Assembly (NCBI GenBank): GCA_033085395.1
Contig: JANQBS010000123.1
Coordinates: forward strand, 52,263-116,262
Source of the DNA: Xanthoparmelia taractica
Taxonomy: Eukaryota; Ascomycota; Lecanoromycetes; Lecanorales; Parmeliaceae
Direction of reading: 5' to 3'
DNA: 64,000 nt
In this document: positions 35,604 through 46,896 of the stretch, in pieces
Position numbering within the stretch: position 1 is the stretch's first letter
How the letters are laid out: the number at the start of each line of letters is the position of its first letter
The notes under the pieces: generated by a model
What the model was told of the DNA's origin: nothing
Seen by the model: the letters and a program-made list of their open reading frames with translations, nothing else
Databases searched by the model: none
Position numbers and translations under genes: made by a program

Positions 35604-37397
35604 TCATGTATCATTGACCACCTTGGCTTCCTTGGCTTCTTTTTCATTCGCTGTGTTCTTCGTGTCTTTGACTTCTTTAGTGTCCTTCGTATCTTTGTCT
35701 TCTTTGGCATCGGCTGCATCTTTGGTATCCTTTGCAGGCTTGGGATCTTTGGTACTCTTGTTGTCTTTCGAATTTTTCGAAGTAATCCCTTCTGCGGTCT
35801 CCTTACTTGCCTGTGCTGCAGCGCCCTTCTCTTCTTGGGCAGCCATTGCGGCATCATGCTCTTTTCTGATCTGTTCTTCCTTCTGCGAGATGCCGTCAAT
35901 TGCATTCTTGTCCTTCTCCCATTGACTGCCTTGGTCATTGAACTCCTCTTTGATCTTCTTCATTCGTTCCACTCGCTCCTTCTCCTCGTTCTCACGGTTC
36001 CGCCGCTCTTGTTCCATCTCTTCCATGTGCCTTATATCGTCGACACTTGGTTCATAAAGATGCCAAACGGTGTAATGGGGCAATCCGACAACAGAGAATT
36101 GCATTCTTTTTGCCATCTAGATGCATTTTGAGCAACTTCACGAGATCAAATTTGGTGGAAGCCTACCTTGCCAAACCCTTCTGTCTCTGCATGTTTCTCA
36201 AAACTGAAGGCTGGGAAATGAACCCCGGATCGGAAGACCTTCGCCTTAGCCAAGATGCTGACACCCCCAACACCATCAATCTCCATCTCCATGTCCGGGT
36301 CGCCATATGGGTCTCTCAAGTATGCCAAATGCGGTCTCCAAGTCGCATACTCCGCATAACCTTCGACAATGACAGCATCTTCATCAAGTGTATCGGCCAA
36401 CGCTAGAGCTGTTTCCGACTCCTGCCACGAATTCAAGTCATACGGCTGCTCACCACCAAGCCAATCAGGCAGTGGCCGCCATACATCTATATCCATCAGT
36501 TGAAGGACTATTAGCGAAGACGAACGTGAGCACTTACTTGGTACGATGACATCCTTGTTGTGCCGCATAAGGTCCTCCAAGATCGTGAATGGCGCAGTCT
36601 CCACATCAGCGTCCCTCCAGTAGACCCAGCTGTGGGTTGGCCGGAGAGCGGCACTCAGCAGCCAATTCCTTGCCTGGGCCATCAACTTCCTTCTGCTAGC
36701 CTGGGCTGCGAAACCATGTCGACTCTCAACGTCCTGATTGACTTTCTGCCCAAAATCCTTTTCTATAACTGATATTTCTCCGAAAGGTTGTTTCGGATCA
36801 GGATCATTTTGTAAATCCGTCAACATTTGAGACAAGAGCTGTAGGGTATTGTCTTTAGAGTCGGACACTAGGAATGCCAAATCAACAAGATGATGCGGAT
36901 AGGTGAAATTATGTAGATGAGAGAAGAACATTGGAAGATGAGATTCGGCGTCTCGTAGAGGTGCGCACATGAGGACTCTCTCCTCATGCTCCCATCCCCT
37001 GGCGGTTCCCCCAGACTCTGATAAGTCGTAATACCGAACAGTCTCTAACTGCAGCTGCTCTATGTCGGAGCTTGATATCAGGCCAAGGGTCAGAACCGTC
37101 ACGAGAGTGGATCGTATTGAAGAGGAGAACATAAGAATGAGAAGCAGGGAAGCGCATCCGGCAATCGCCAACCGTATCAGAAGCTGCCTCCTTCGTCGTA
37201 GAGCTGGTTGGGACCGTGGCTGAAATCTACGCGCAAAGACGGCCTCGTCAGTGTGAAGTCCAGATATCCTTTGCGCGCCTTGGTCGTGGGGCCTATGAAG
37301 CAACGCTGACTTACCTATGAGGGGATATTGACAGGTTCCCACTCTCTCTAGATGAGTACCCTTTCTGCCCATTGACATAGGCATTATGCCTGTTCAT
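35604..37397 (-). CDS. Anp1/Van1/Mnn9-family Golgi alpha-mannosyltransferase
   Basis: Predicted 534-aa type II membrane glycosyltransferase (Anp1 family), a subunit type found in the yeast mannan polymerases that extend N-glycan outer chains in the Golgi. Exons on the minus strand: 37397-37315, 37226-36538, 36486-36167, 36116-35604. A membrane anchor (LLIRLAIAGCASLLLILMF) lies near residue 50. Family strings are VLMCAPLRDAESHLP, SWVYWRDADVE with the metal-binding DxD, NVWRPLPDWLGGEQPYDLNSW, EGYAEYATWRPHL, DGVGGVSILAKA and HAETEGFGKMAKRM. The chosen ATG is not the longest-frame one: only this start, through an 88-nt intron, joins correctly to HRFQPRSQP. The last 130 residues are charged and repetitive (KDTKD, KEAKE). 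Confidence 0.92.
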
Positions 37398-39539
37398 AGT
37401 TAAAATCACGCTGCTGTGTCTTAACAAGCCTCGGGAGGATCAGCGAACAGCGATTGTGACGTTGAGTCCGATTCGCAAGCTTCAGGGTACGATGCGTTGT
37501 AACTGTGGCCCTACGTTGTAGCCAACCGTTCTCTGACCGCGTTTGACGATAATGAGAGCTTTCTAGAGGTATCTTAGCAAATGGGCTGCAGATTCAACGA
37601 AACAATATCACGCAGGACCCGGTGGGCATTAGTACTGGTGAAACTGCTGGATTAAAGATGACTAAAGTGCTGGCGAGAGCAAGGTAAGGTAAGGTACTGT
37701 ACGAACTAACTTAGTACGCTTAGTAAGGTACCTTAGCGCCAAGGCTCGGCATGGATTTTCTTTCACAATCGCCTCGGTCAAATTCCTTTAGTTATTCCTC
37801 AGTCACATCTTTCACACTCCCGAATACAGTTACAATGCTCTTTTACACCTCAGGGTCTGTAGTACGATAGAGCACAATGAGAGTATATCTCATTTCAGCA
37901 CGGGGAGTGACGGGAGCTTTCCAAGTATGGGCCCCGAGGAGTTGATTGACCGCTACCGACATATCTGGCCGGTCAATCATTTCTATATTGCTGATACCAG
38001 GTCAGCCAAGCTGTGACACCGAGCTGAAGGTAAGTTGCTTTTCATGTTGTAATCGTCTCATCAAAAGCCTGCCTTATGAGGAAACCCATCACACAAGTTC
38101 CGGCCATTCTTCCGTGAGCCATCGGACTACATGCACTACCATCTGAACCTTTCTGTCCCTCACTTTTCTGATAATTGGATTTCAGCCTGCTCCAACCTTA
38201 CTGACTATGCGTAGCTTGATTATGATAGGCGGGTCGAAAGAGAAGTCAAGTAATAGGTACGTCTGTGCTCCTTGCATTTGCTTATCCTTTGCCCAACACC
38301 AACCTCTAGAAATGATGAGAAACAAATATATCAGTTCTGCTACTGATTCGTCATGATGACAACAAATTACCAAATTTACCTTAATACTCTGATAATGTAC
38401 CACATGGCTACTCTTACCCGCATTTGCCCAAGCTAGTGCTCTGCTACCGCTGATGTATATTCCAGGGATTGTCGGCTGGAATCATATCGCGATTCCTTAT
38501 CAAAATTGATGTGAGTCTACACCAGCTTCTCTTTAAGTGCAACGATGAGAAAAGTCGATCCATTCTATGAGCGCGTCTCCCCCCAAGCCAACCTCCCGCA
38601 CCGGACTGGGTTCTACAATCTAGGATGAATGGTTGTGGAGGCCTACGTCAATGCGTATGGTTTCAGTGTCCCGGACTTATGTTGATTGTCTTAATTTTCA
38701 TACGTTAGGGGCCGGTAGGTGACGCCTGACTAAACCGGCTTTTGACTGAGCACCCATGTAACCCTTTCTACTCAAAAAGAATCATTCAAGTCTTGTGTAG
38801 CTGATCAATTTTAGGGGAAGTAACTAGAAGCAACTTGACGCTCTATTATCGCCACGCCGGATCCTGACCCAAACAAGAAAGTAAACCGGGTTCAGGACAG
38901 GATAAACCAAGCATTTGTCACCTTAGTCTTACCCTGATCAATCTCAAGGGCTTCTGGCATTATATCGTCCTGATCGTAAGTGGTTTCCATATGTATACCC
39001 CTTAAGTCTATCTATCGTTCACTGTGGAATAAGTGCTAAATGTTAGAGATCAGACTGTGAGGTAAAATCTTACTATGTAGTTTCTTCCCTTCAGGGCAAC
39101 GACAATAAGCTGTGTTTGAATGGATCGAATAGCTTCTAGGGACTTTTCCGTTGCCTTGGAGGGCGATCCATTCAGGCCACCGCGGAGCAAAGCCAGCAGC
39201 TTAACATCGCACGAAACATGGCCGTATGTTTAATCGTTAATATAATCTCCAGGCTCGATCCCCAACCAATCTCTATGTCAGCCATCTCTTTTCCGCTAGA
39301 TTCGATCCTGTCTACAAAGATAGAACCATACTTAGTCAATACCCCGACTCAACCGGCCTTCTCTTTCCTCTCCGTACTGATTAACGCCTCATTGTTGACT
39401 CTGACGCGTATCCCGGGACTTATGCTATATATATCTACACATTTGAAACGCCCTTGCCTTCCATGATTCCCAAGCCATTCGATTTGACTTTGTTCTCTGC
39501 GAATCCAACCACAGTATTATTACACCCTCTTGATACTTC
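37398..39539. other. Gene-poor intergenic segment with GTAAGGTA cluster
   Basis: About 2.1 kb between the mannosyltransferase start and the recognisable part of an MFS pseudogene. No convincing gene is present; the small open frames lack family features. At 37684-37720 the octamer GTAAGGTA occurs three times (two overlapping, one followed by ccttag), roughly 290-320 bp upstream of the mannosyltransferase ATG. The right part may contain further eroded remains of the transporter's C-terminal half, but nothing there can be read reliably. Confidence 0.5.
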
Positions 39540-40792
39540 CGCATACAAGTAGCAGAAAGGGAATCTGAAAGCTACGTTGGAGCAGAAGAACTTCGCCTGC
39601 GGACACCCGTCAGCACACATCAAGTTTTCGCATGCGCAGACAATTATAGCTGTAAGATAGATATTGGGGTCAATGAGAGTTTTTCGGATTTCGTCCCACT
39701 TCAGACCTCCTTTCCCAGCTTCTTTCCCTGCAATGTCCGTACGATGTCGCATTTTAGCTACCTTTTGCTGCCTCCGGGTTACGTACTTGGCTGTCCCAGG
39801 GTTGTCCAGAATTTACAGGGACACAAGGACTGAGACGACGATACTAGGAAAGCCTACCACTAGAAACTATAAGCGCCAGTTCGCGGTAGCAATGCGAGTC
39901 CCTATTTTGGAGATCTTCCAAGTCAAGCTACTGGCAAATGGTGCAGCCAGTGGTGCTACGGAGATGAACAGGCTGCGCACAATTTGGAGTCAGCATTGCT
40001 TCTTCAAGTCCGGAATGAGAGTCACAAAATGAGTCCGCGCGGCAAAATTTTCCTTTTGCTCCTGCAATGCGTCTTGCAACTCAAGTCCGGGTTGCCAGTA
40101 GGGGACATATGATACGAACCCGGTCCTGAAAGCCAGCTCGTCTGCTTTGTAGAAGAATGACACAAAATACGGAATCCAACAGTGACATCAGGAATGGCCA
40201 TACGTGCGGTAGATATGCGGTGGAATCACTTTTCACAACAAAATTATCTTTTCGAACAGGATGTAAGTGATGTAGAAGCACGTAGTAACCATTTATATTG
40301 CCACGAGCTTAGGTGTAAGCTCTCTTGCATTTCCAATATCTGACCGCGGTAGGTACAGGACAATCAACAAGATGTAGGAACATACTACGTAGATCGATCG
40401 AGGAGAAAGAGCATCTACAAAATAGCCACAAACAAGACTAATCCACTGTCAAACTTCCTAACGACTGATCTCTCCTTATCTTGGGTGTAGAGCATGAAGC
40501 TCTGCGGTGGCGAACCGCTGGCTCGGCGAGACCTCACGAAGCTTGGGCTTTTCTCTTCATCGTCGCTGCGAGAGCTTTCAAATCTAAGACCAAACGCTGG
40601 GCGCAAATGACCGGAGCCATTGCGACTGCGGGTCAAGTCCTTCAACTTATCTAGGTCTCCTTGCTCATCCATATCCATCGCTGAACCGTCTTCCGAACCC
40701 GTACTGCACACCATGGGAGTTGAGTGGTTTCCTTTGAACTGACCCACGGCATGCCTCGACCGGATGCCATGGTACAGAGTGGCATATGACAT
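39540..40792 (-). pseudogene. Decayed Dal5-like MFS transporter
   Basis: On the minus strand the order of an allantoate-permease (Dal5/anion:cation symporter) MFS protein is recognisable across changing frames: a cytosolic N-terminus ending YTQDKERSVVRKFDSGLVLF, then a TAG, DRS, an intron-like break, DIGNAREL, then FFYKADELAFRTGF and YWQPGLELQ, APFASSL, NWRL followed by TAG, LDNPGTAKYVT and GGLKWDEIRKTLIDPNIYLTA, then FFCSNVAF. At least three in-frame stops and several frame breaks interrupt it, and transmembrane helices 7-12 are not recognisable. Base composition is normal, so the decay is not by RIP. Members normally have about 480-550 residues. The intact first 125 codons (40792-40415) could mislead gene finders. 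Confidence 0.8.
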
Positions 40793-41132
40793 TGCACGCC
40801 GCTCTTGGATTCGTAGAAGTGCAGGCTTTGCTGCCGGTCATGGTCACCGGCGCGGGACAAGATGCCAATACAATACCAAGATTTCCGTCGTTGTATTCGA
40901 AAAGAAAAAAAAAAGGCGGTCGTAATCATTATTACAACACAGAAAAATTCCAATAAGTCTCAGCTTTTAAAGATTATGAAAGAGTACGTACGCTCTGTCG
41001 GCTCTCTAAATACCTTACCGTAGGGCCGAGATAGAATAAGCTAACGGCTAGCGTAATAATCCAGGCACGAGGGCCGACATTTTATAAGCACTCGACCCAA
41101 ATTCTTGATGTGAAGCCAAGAGTACTGGTAGC
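40793..41132. promoter_or_regulatory. Divergent promoter MTR3 / dead MFS gene
   Basis: 340 bp between the MTR3 start codon and the start of the pseudogene. Contains taccttac (GTAAGGTA complement) at 41011-41018, about 120 bp before the MTR3 ATG, and an A-rich tract near 40900. Confidence 0.5.
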
Positions 41133-42144
41133 ATGACGGACAGACGTCGCGTCAATGGTCCACCTGCTGGTTCCGCGCCACCAGTCTTTACTTCCTCCCT
41201 GAAGAACAAGACTGCTTCTCTTGAAAAGCGTACAAGGGCACCCGATGAGCTCAGAAAAATCTGTTGGTTCAGCACAACGATTATGCCTTGTACTGATGCT
41301 TACGTGAACTTCAGTCCTCAAGACCGGCTTGACACCATCAGCGTCCGGTTCCGCATATCTCGAACTCGAGTCATCCACACCCATTGCAGCGGGCAATTCA
41401 CTTGCAAGTAAAGCACCTGCTCTCAAACTCACATGCACTGTCCATGGTCCTCGACCTCTTCCCCGATCTGCGCCCTTCTCGCCCCAACTTCTACTTTCCA
41501 CCCGTATCAAATTTGCGCCTTTCGCGGAGCGGCAACGGAGAACTTACATCCCTGCTACTGACGAGCGAGATCTTGCCGCTCACCTTGAGACTGCGCTCCG
41601 AGGAGTCTTGATTGGGGAGAGATGGCCAAAGAGCGGAGTCGATGTGATTATCACAGTCTTGGAAGGCGAAGAAGATGACCCTTGGAACAACGGTCAATTG
41701 AGTGAAAGTGGGCGAACGGGCTGCTGGGGATTGATGTCTATTCTATCTGGCTGCATCACTGTGGCCTCTGCTGCCATCGTCGATGCAGGCATCGATTGTA
41801 TTGACGTTATTACTGGTGGTGTGGCTGCCATCGTTGGCCAACCTACTGCTCCTCCACAATTATTTCTGGATCCTTGCCTTTCAGACCATGAGGAAGTCTT
41901 TGCAGCTTGCGTCATAGGTTATTTACAGACCAGGGATGAAATAACGGAGTTGTGGCTGACAGGAAGTATAATGGCATTAACAGATATTAACAGAGCCAGT
42001 ACTGTGGGGTTCGAGCCTCTTGTAGAGCAAGCCGTAGAGGCAGCTATGGCTGCACGCTTGGTGCTTATAGAGGCCATCAATGAGTCCACGGACGTCAACG
42101 CTCGATCGGGCGGAATTGGCCATCAGAAAGACGTTACTAATTGA
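41133..42144 (+). CDS. mtr3: Exosome complex subunit MTR3 (RNase PH fold)
   Basis: Predicted 319-aa RNase-PH-like subunit of the RNA exosome ring, which threads RNA to the catalytic subunits in 3'-5' decay. Exons 41133-41262 and 41315-42144 with a 52-nt intron (donor gttggt). The join reads LRKIFLKTGLTPSASGSAYLEL, as expected for Mtr3. Further family strings are LTCTVHGPRPLPRSAPFSP, DERDLAAHLETALRGV, WPKSGVDVIITVLE and AAIVDAGIDCIDVITGGVAA. As in other ring subunits, catalytic residues of true RNase PH are not expected. A loop (EGEEDDPWNNGQLSESGRTG) between the two halves is lineage-variable. Confidence 0.92.
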
Positions 42145-42986
42145 ACGCTACAGTCCGCTTGTGTGGAAGAAACCATGCACAGAATACTGATTGCACATTA
42201 CGTGGCCTCCAAGCCGGTTCAAGATATCAAAAAGCGATTGTTACAGCCGTATCAGGATTCTAATCTATCTTCATAGTGACTATTAGAAAACGGACTGTCA
42301 TCGGAACCTTGGCCTTAGAAGCTATGGAGCTTCTTGAAGCCAATAGTACGGCCGCAGTCCTCCATATCTGCGCTAGGTGAATGACAAATGCTCATTGGTG
42401 GTCTGTTGCTTTGTTGCCCTATCGAAACAGGACATTTGCAAGCATTCACATCGGCCTGTCATACAATATGCTCGCCAGCTACCAAGGTCCCGTACCCATC
42501 AGATCCTCAGCCGGTACCTAGGCGTTCCACAATCCTTGTTCCTCCAGATGATCGAAACGCATGGAACCTTCTCTTGGTGTAGTATAAAAGACATGATCCA
42601 GGATGCATGAACGAAGAGTGAGAGACGGCATCAATAGAATCCAGCATGGTGATGGGGAAGCTCACGTTTGGTGGGAGAGTCGGTAATATTAGGAGGCAAT
42701 ATCAAACTCAGGAGATGCGTGGTGCCCCAATGGACGTGATAGGAAGGGGGGCAAGAAATCATAGGCAGACTTCTAGTTCTTTGGGTCACAATCGTTCAAA
42801 CGGTCACCAGTGAAAAGATACCGCATACTAGTAGTTGAGCCTAACCTGATCTGAGTATCCTAGCAAGGGTACTCGTACTCCATACCACCAATACCTTACT
42901 TCTACTTCATACCTCAAGGCATTTTGTAAATAGGGCTGAATGAACGTAACGATCATTTTCTTCGACGCAGGAATCTACCATCAAGT
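42145..42986. other. Intergenic: MTR3 3' side and thioredoxin-like gene promoter
   Basis: About 840 bp with only short shadow frames. taccttac (GTAAGGTA complement) lies at 42892-42899, about 90 bp before the next start codon. Confidence 0.5.
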
Positions 42987-43750
42987 ATGAAAGCAGTATC
43001 TTCAACGTATCGCAGCCTTGCTATGCAATACCTCACATCGAGGCCCCAGGTCTTTGGAACCAGCAGAGCCCGACTTTTAAGTACGACCCGTCCAAGCCTA
43101 GCCAAGAATCGCATATACGATCCGTATGTCCTCCGTCACCATGGCTTTCTGCAGTCATGGGCTACTAGAAAATCACTCAAAGCTGACATCGACACTCATA
43201 GTGTTCGTTCGGCCTCGGATCTCGACAACTTGATCCTTCTCTCAGCATCAAGTCGCACTGCATTGATCACACTATGGACAGCTGCCTGGTGTCCTTCGTG
43301 CCGTGTAATATCACCTTTCATACGGCAATTGATCGAGGAAGACGGGGCAGGGGAGGGGAGAGGAGGTGTGGGCTATGCAGAGATTGAATTCGATTCTCCT
43401 ACTCTGGGAGACGTGACAGGGCGGTACGGTCTTTAACCCATCCCTTCTAATTAAGAGCGCAGTCTCTCTATTTGCTGATTGACAGATAGATACATGGTGC
43501 GTGATAATTGAAGTTCTCGGTACGGGCACATGACGGAGGAAGAGATATTAATAAGTTTCTATAGATTACGAGTATTCCAACGTTGTTGGCCTTCAGTAGA
43601 CAGGAAGCGCAGCTACAAACGAGACTTACTAATGTTGAGGAAATAAGGGACAAAGATTTTTTGCGGCTGTGGATTGAGGACGAGGCCATGAGGGGGGAAG
43701 CTGGAGGAAAGGGAGGCGGGTTGTTTGGAGGACTTTTTGGGCTAAAATAG
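42987..43750 (+). CDS. Mitochondrial thioredoxin-like protein with CPSC site
   Basis: Predicted 212-aa protein with one thioredoxin fold. Exons 42987-43428, 43486-43496 and 43565-43750. Exon 2 is an 11-nt micro-exon (ATAGATACATG); only with it do the halves join as RYDRYMITSIPTLLAFSRQ, giving the cis-proline loop (SIPT) of the fold. The N-terminus is basic and hydroxylated (MKAVSSTYRSLAMQYL...RARLLSTTRPSLAK), like a mitochondrial targeting peptide. The active-site region is WTAAWCPSCRVISP, i.e. CPSC in place of the usual CGPC. It ends in a glycine-rich tail (GGLFGGLFGLK). It probably acts in thiol exchange in mitochondria; substrate unknown. Confidence 0.85.
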
Positions 43751-44135
43751 ATTGTCACGAGACCGCGAAAAGTTGAGACCCTTTACCAGGCCCAGTATGG
43801 CATATTCAAGGTAAGATTCCCCGAAGGTTCCGACAGCTTTGCGCTTTTGGTCAGAGCATATAGCCCTTACAAATAGTGCCAGATTATTCTTCTCGGTACG
43901 GGTTATGCAACTTCACTTCCGCACCGCCAAATGTATAAGCCGAGTCTGTCCGCCCTGAGTTTCTACCATATTCGGCCTCAGAGAAGAAGAAACCTCGTTG
44001 GGTACATATCATGATTAGGAGTGTAGAGTAGGAGTACTGCATCTGGCTCGATCGTCTCTCTCTATGTAAATAAAAAGGATCTGTGTCCGGGAATAACAAT
44101 CTTCAGCAACACTTACTCTCACAGTCTGTTTTGCG
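43751..44135. other. Intergenic before the secreted orphan gene
   Basis: About 385 bp with no recognised gene; presumed 3' flank of the thioredoxin-like gene and promoter of the next gene. Confidence 0.5.
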
Positions 44136-45261
44136 ATGTATTTCTCATCGCACATTTTGCACCTTGTTAGCCTTTTTGTTCTTTTCTCGTGCATTTTAGG
44201 CTCTATACTGGACCTCAGCTCTCATTCACGGGTGATAGCCGGTCCATATCCCAAGCTTCACGATGTCATAGAATGTGCGCCAGAGTATAAGAGAATCTTA
44301 ACGTACGCCCCTTGCTATAAGACTTTGCAGACCATGCCAGACGGCCCTCGGTTTTCGCAATTTGTGACGCGTAAGAGCTATCATGGCCATGGAGCCCTTA
44401 CAGCTCCGATTTACTATTACGATATTCAAAGTAAGTGTTTGGTCCCTGCAGCCCTTGATTGGGCATAAAATCACTCAGGCCGTTTTCACTATTGAGCGAA
44501 AAACGTTCCTGAGGTCTGAGAGCCTAAGCTAATTTCACAGCTCACCCATCTGGGGCGGCTTCATGGGTGATTACTGTAGACTTGGCAGGTCGATCCAGTA
44601 CCGACAATAACGTCCTTATTAGGAAGAGGTACACTGTCTTCCGGAGCAAGCTTGGTCCTTCTATTCTGACCGGATCGTAGTACATTAAGAGTTTTGGTGG
44701 GTAATGTGTGCACAACTTGCATTGTTGGAAGTTCTGGACAGGGCGGATTCATCACATATAAAATTAGAAATACCTTCGATGGTATCTCCAAGGTTAAGAA
44801 AGTTCCCGCTGGCTATAATACCCTTTTCTTGACTGTGCAAAAAGCCCCAAGGCAAGGTAGAGGGAGACCGGGCGATACAGACCCTCCAGTCAACGAAGCA
44901 GTACACAAAGGCTTGCTTGAATTGATACCGCAGGTTGTACTCAAGGTAAATCGTGCCAACATATTCGTGATAGTCAGCGCACTCAAAGAAATCTACAAAC
45001 GCATGAGGATCGGTGGAACCCGAGCCTGGTGGGACAGCAGAAACATAACCAATTCCATACCTGAGAACGTGAGTATTGTCCAGCAATCCCATGCTTCTCC
45101 GGTTGTATCGACGGCAGAGTTGATCTCTAACATAGGCTTATTACACCTGTAAGGGTCGCCTAGGCCTCGAGATTATGAAGATGCACCCTTTCACATTCAT
45201 TGGAGAAGGAAATGTAACAGTGGGCCCCAAGCAATCGCTCATCAAGCAGGTTGGTATGTAG
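44136..45261 (+). CDS. Secreted protein of unknown function, about 298 aa
   Basis: Four-exon model: 44136-44430, 44541-44628, 44681-45068, 45136-45261; all junctions keep frame and use good donors (gtaagt, gtacac, gtgagt). The first 24 or so residues are a clear signal peptide (MYFSSHILHLVSLFVLFSCILG). The mature part has ECAPEYKRILTYAPCYKT, SWVITVDLAG, VGNVCTTCIVGSSG and YYTCKGRLG, so at least five cysteines that could form disulfides. I do not recognise the family. The 3' end is uncertain: an alternative intron at 45250 (gttggt...ctaacag) would add an exon ending near 45429. Signal peptide plus cysteines in a fungus make it an effector-like candidate, which is inference only. Confidence 0.65.
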
Positions 45262-45861
45262 CCTAACGGCATACTGCTGCTCTTGCGGCATCTAACAGGA
45301 ACAGGCAATTGTAGGACTGAAGTTAGCAGTAAGCAACGTCATGCGTGCACATGGGATGTCCTACGAGCTACGATCGATGTGCTGCTGGCTACTTGTCTGG
45401 ATGGCCCTCAAGCCGCTGGTCTTGATGGGGTAGCATCAGCGCGACCATTTGATGCAAAGCGCGTCCGCTTCCCCCATCCTATCCACGGATGGATCGACTG
45501 ACTCCGTTAACCATTCCGATGGTTGCGTGAGTCATCAAGGTTCGCTGATAAACAGCATTGGCAGCAACGGAAGGCTCCTCACAAGCAATTAAAAAAGAGC
45601 TGTTGCCAGAATTCTTCCGGTCGCAGATGATCCAGATGCTACTCCGTGAGGGCAATGCCCCTCAGGGTAAGAAGGGGAAAGAAAACGGAAGAGGCGATTT
45701 GTAAAAAGCGAAAGCAGAACTGGTTTAGAGATTCAGAATGGTCGAAATATTTATATAGCAAATCAACATCCTTAGGAGGCTGATACGAACACCGTCCATG
45801 CAAATGCACGCTCCATGTAAATGCTAGACAATCCGAGGTCGTCGGATGCAATTGCCAAAAT
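45262..45861. other. Convergent intergenic, secreted orphan / NBP35
   Basis: About 600 bp. It may contain one more exon of the secreted orphan (45299-45429). Otherwise no gene is recognised. Confidence 0.5.
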
Positions 45862-46896
45862 TCAAGAGTCCGTTCTCACTGGCGCTGTGCTGATTCTGAC
45901 CTCCTCTTGCACCCTTTTCACTATCATCTGGAGAGCTGCACAAGCTGGACTGTCGGGGAAACTGTCGAGAAAGCTCTCCCCATAATCACAAGCCATACCA
46001 ATCCTGGGATCCAAAGGGACTGTCCCGAGGAAGGGGATGCCCGTCTCTTGTGCCAGCTTTCTTGCCCCTCCAGTTGTAGCTTTGAAGATCTGATTCTCAT
46101 GTTTGCAGCTCGGACACACGAAGCCCGACATGTTCTCAACAATACCCAGTATTCGAATACCTGCCTTCCTGCAGAAATCGACCTCTTTCCGTACATCCAA
46201 CAGGCTGACTTCCTGGGGCGTCGTCACCACGACGGCGCCATCAACCCCGGATTCCTTCAGGTAGGAATTAACACTTAGATGCTCGTCGCTCGTTCCTGGC
46301 GGAGTGTCCACGAGCAGGAAGTCCATTTCACCCCATTCTACGTCTTTCAGAAATTGCTTGATCAGTCCATTTTTTTTTGGGCCTCGCCATATGATGGCAT
46401 CATCTCTTGATGGTAGCATAAATTGTATGCTCATCACTCCCAAGTTATCTGCCACCCATACAGGACTCCAGCCGGCGTTGCTGACATGAATTGTCTCAGC
46501 CTCTACACCCATCATTTTAGGTATGCTGGGCCCACAGATATCCGTATCCATTATACCGACCATAGTGCCTTCATCTGCAGCGAAAGCGTGTGCGAGCATT
46601 GCCGTGAAGGTGGATTTTCCCACCCCACCCTTGCCACTCAGAACCAAAACTTTGTGTTTGATACCGGAGAGACGAGAAGTAATGAAAGGGATGTCAGGAT
46701 CAGGGCCCTTTGGAGTAGAAGCGCAGATGCTTTGGTTGGGACAGCCTGCGCAGGCATCACCTTGGCCCGCATGTTTGGACTCTGGTCCCGGGCAATGTTC
46801 TGGTTCGGGGGCAATGAGGGAGGGATGGTTCTTCAGTGGGGCGGAGGGATCGATCTTTAAAGGCTCCTCAAGCGTGGTAATTGCAATGGAAGACAT
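45862..46896 (-). CDS. nbp35: Cytosolic Fe-S cluster assembly factor NBP35
   Basis: Intronless 344-aa P-loop ATPase of the Mrp/NBP35 family. With Cfd1 it forms the scaffold on which [4Fe-4S] clusters are built for cytosolic and nuclear proteins. The NBP35-specific N-terminal ferredoxin-like motif is present as C35-X13-C49-X2-C52-X5-C58, which separates it from Cfd1. The deviant Walker A is [37 protein letters not shown] and the bridging CPXC site (VCPSC) follow. Divergent from CHO2. Confidence 0.96.
   Translation of the reverse strand: MSSIAITTLEEPLKIDPSAPLKNHPSLIAPEPEHCPGPESKHAGQGDACAGCPNQSICASTPKGPDPDIPFITSRLSGIKHKVLVLSGKGGVGKSTFTAMLAHAFAADEGTMVGIMDTDICGPSIPKMMGVEAETIHVSNAGWSPVWVADNLGVMSIQFMLPSRDDAIIWRGPKKNGLIKQFLKDVEWGEMDFLLVDTPPGTSDEHLSVNSYLKESGVDGAVVVTTPQEVSLLDVRKEVDFCRKAGIRILGIVENMSGFVCPSCKHENQIFKATTGGARKLAQETGIPFLGTVPLDPRIGMACDYGESFLDSFPDSPACAALQMIVKRVQEEVRISTAPVRTDS

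Noticed and set aside
35553..36131. 192-codon plus-strand frame over the mannosyltransferase tail
   Set aside because: It is the antisense shadow of a lysine/aspartate-rich repeat region; the minus-strand gene explains it.
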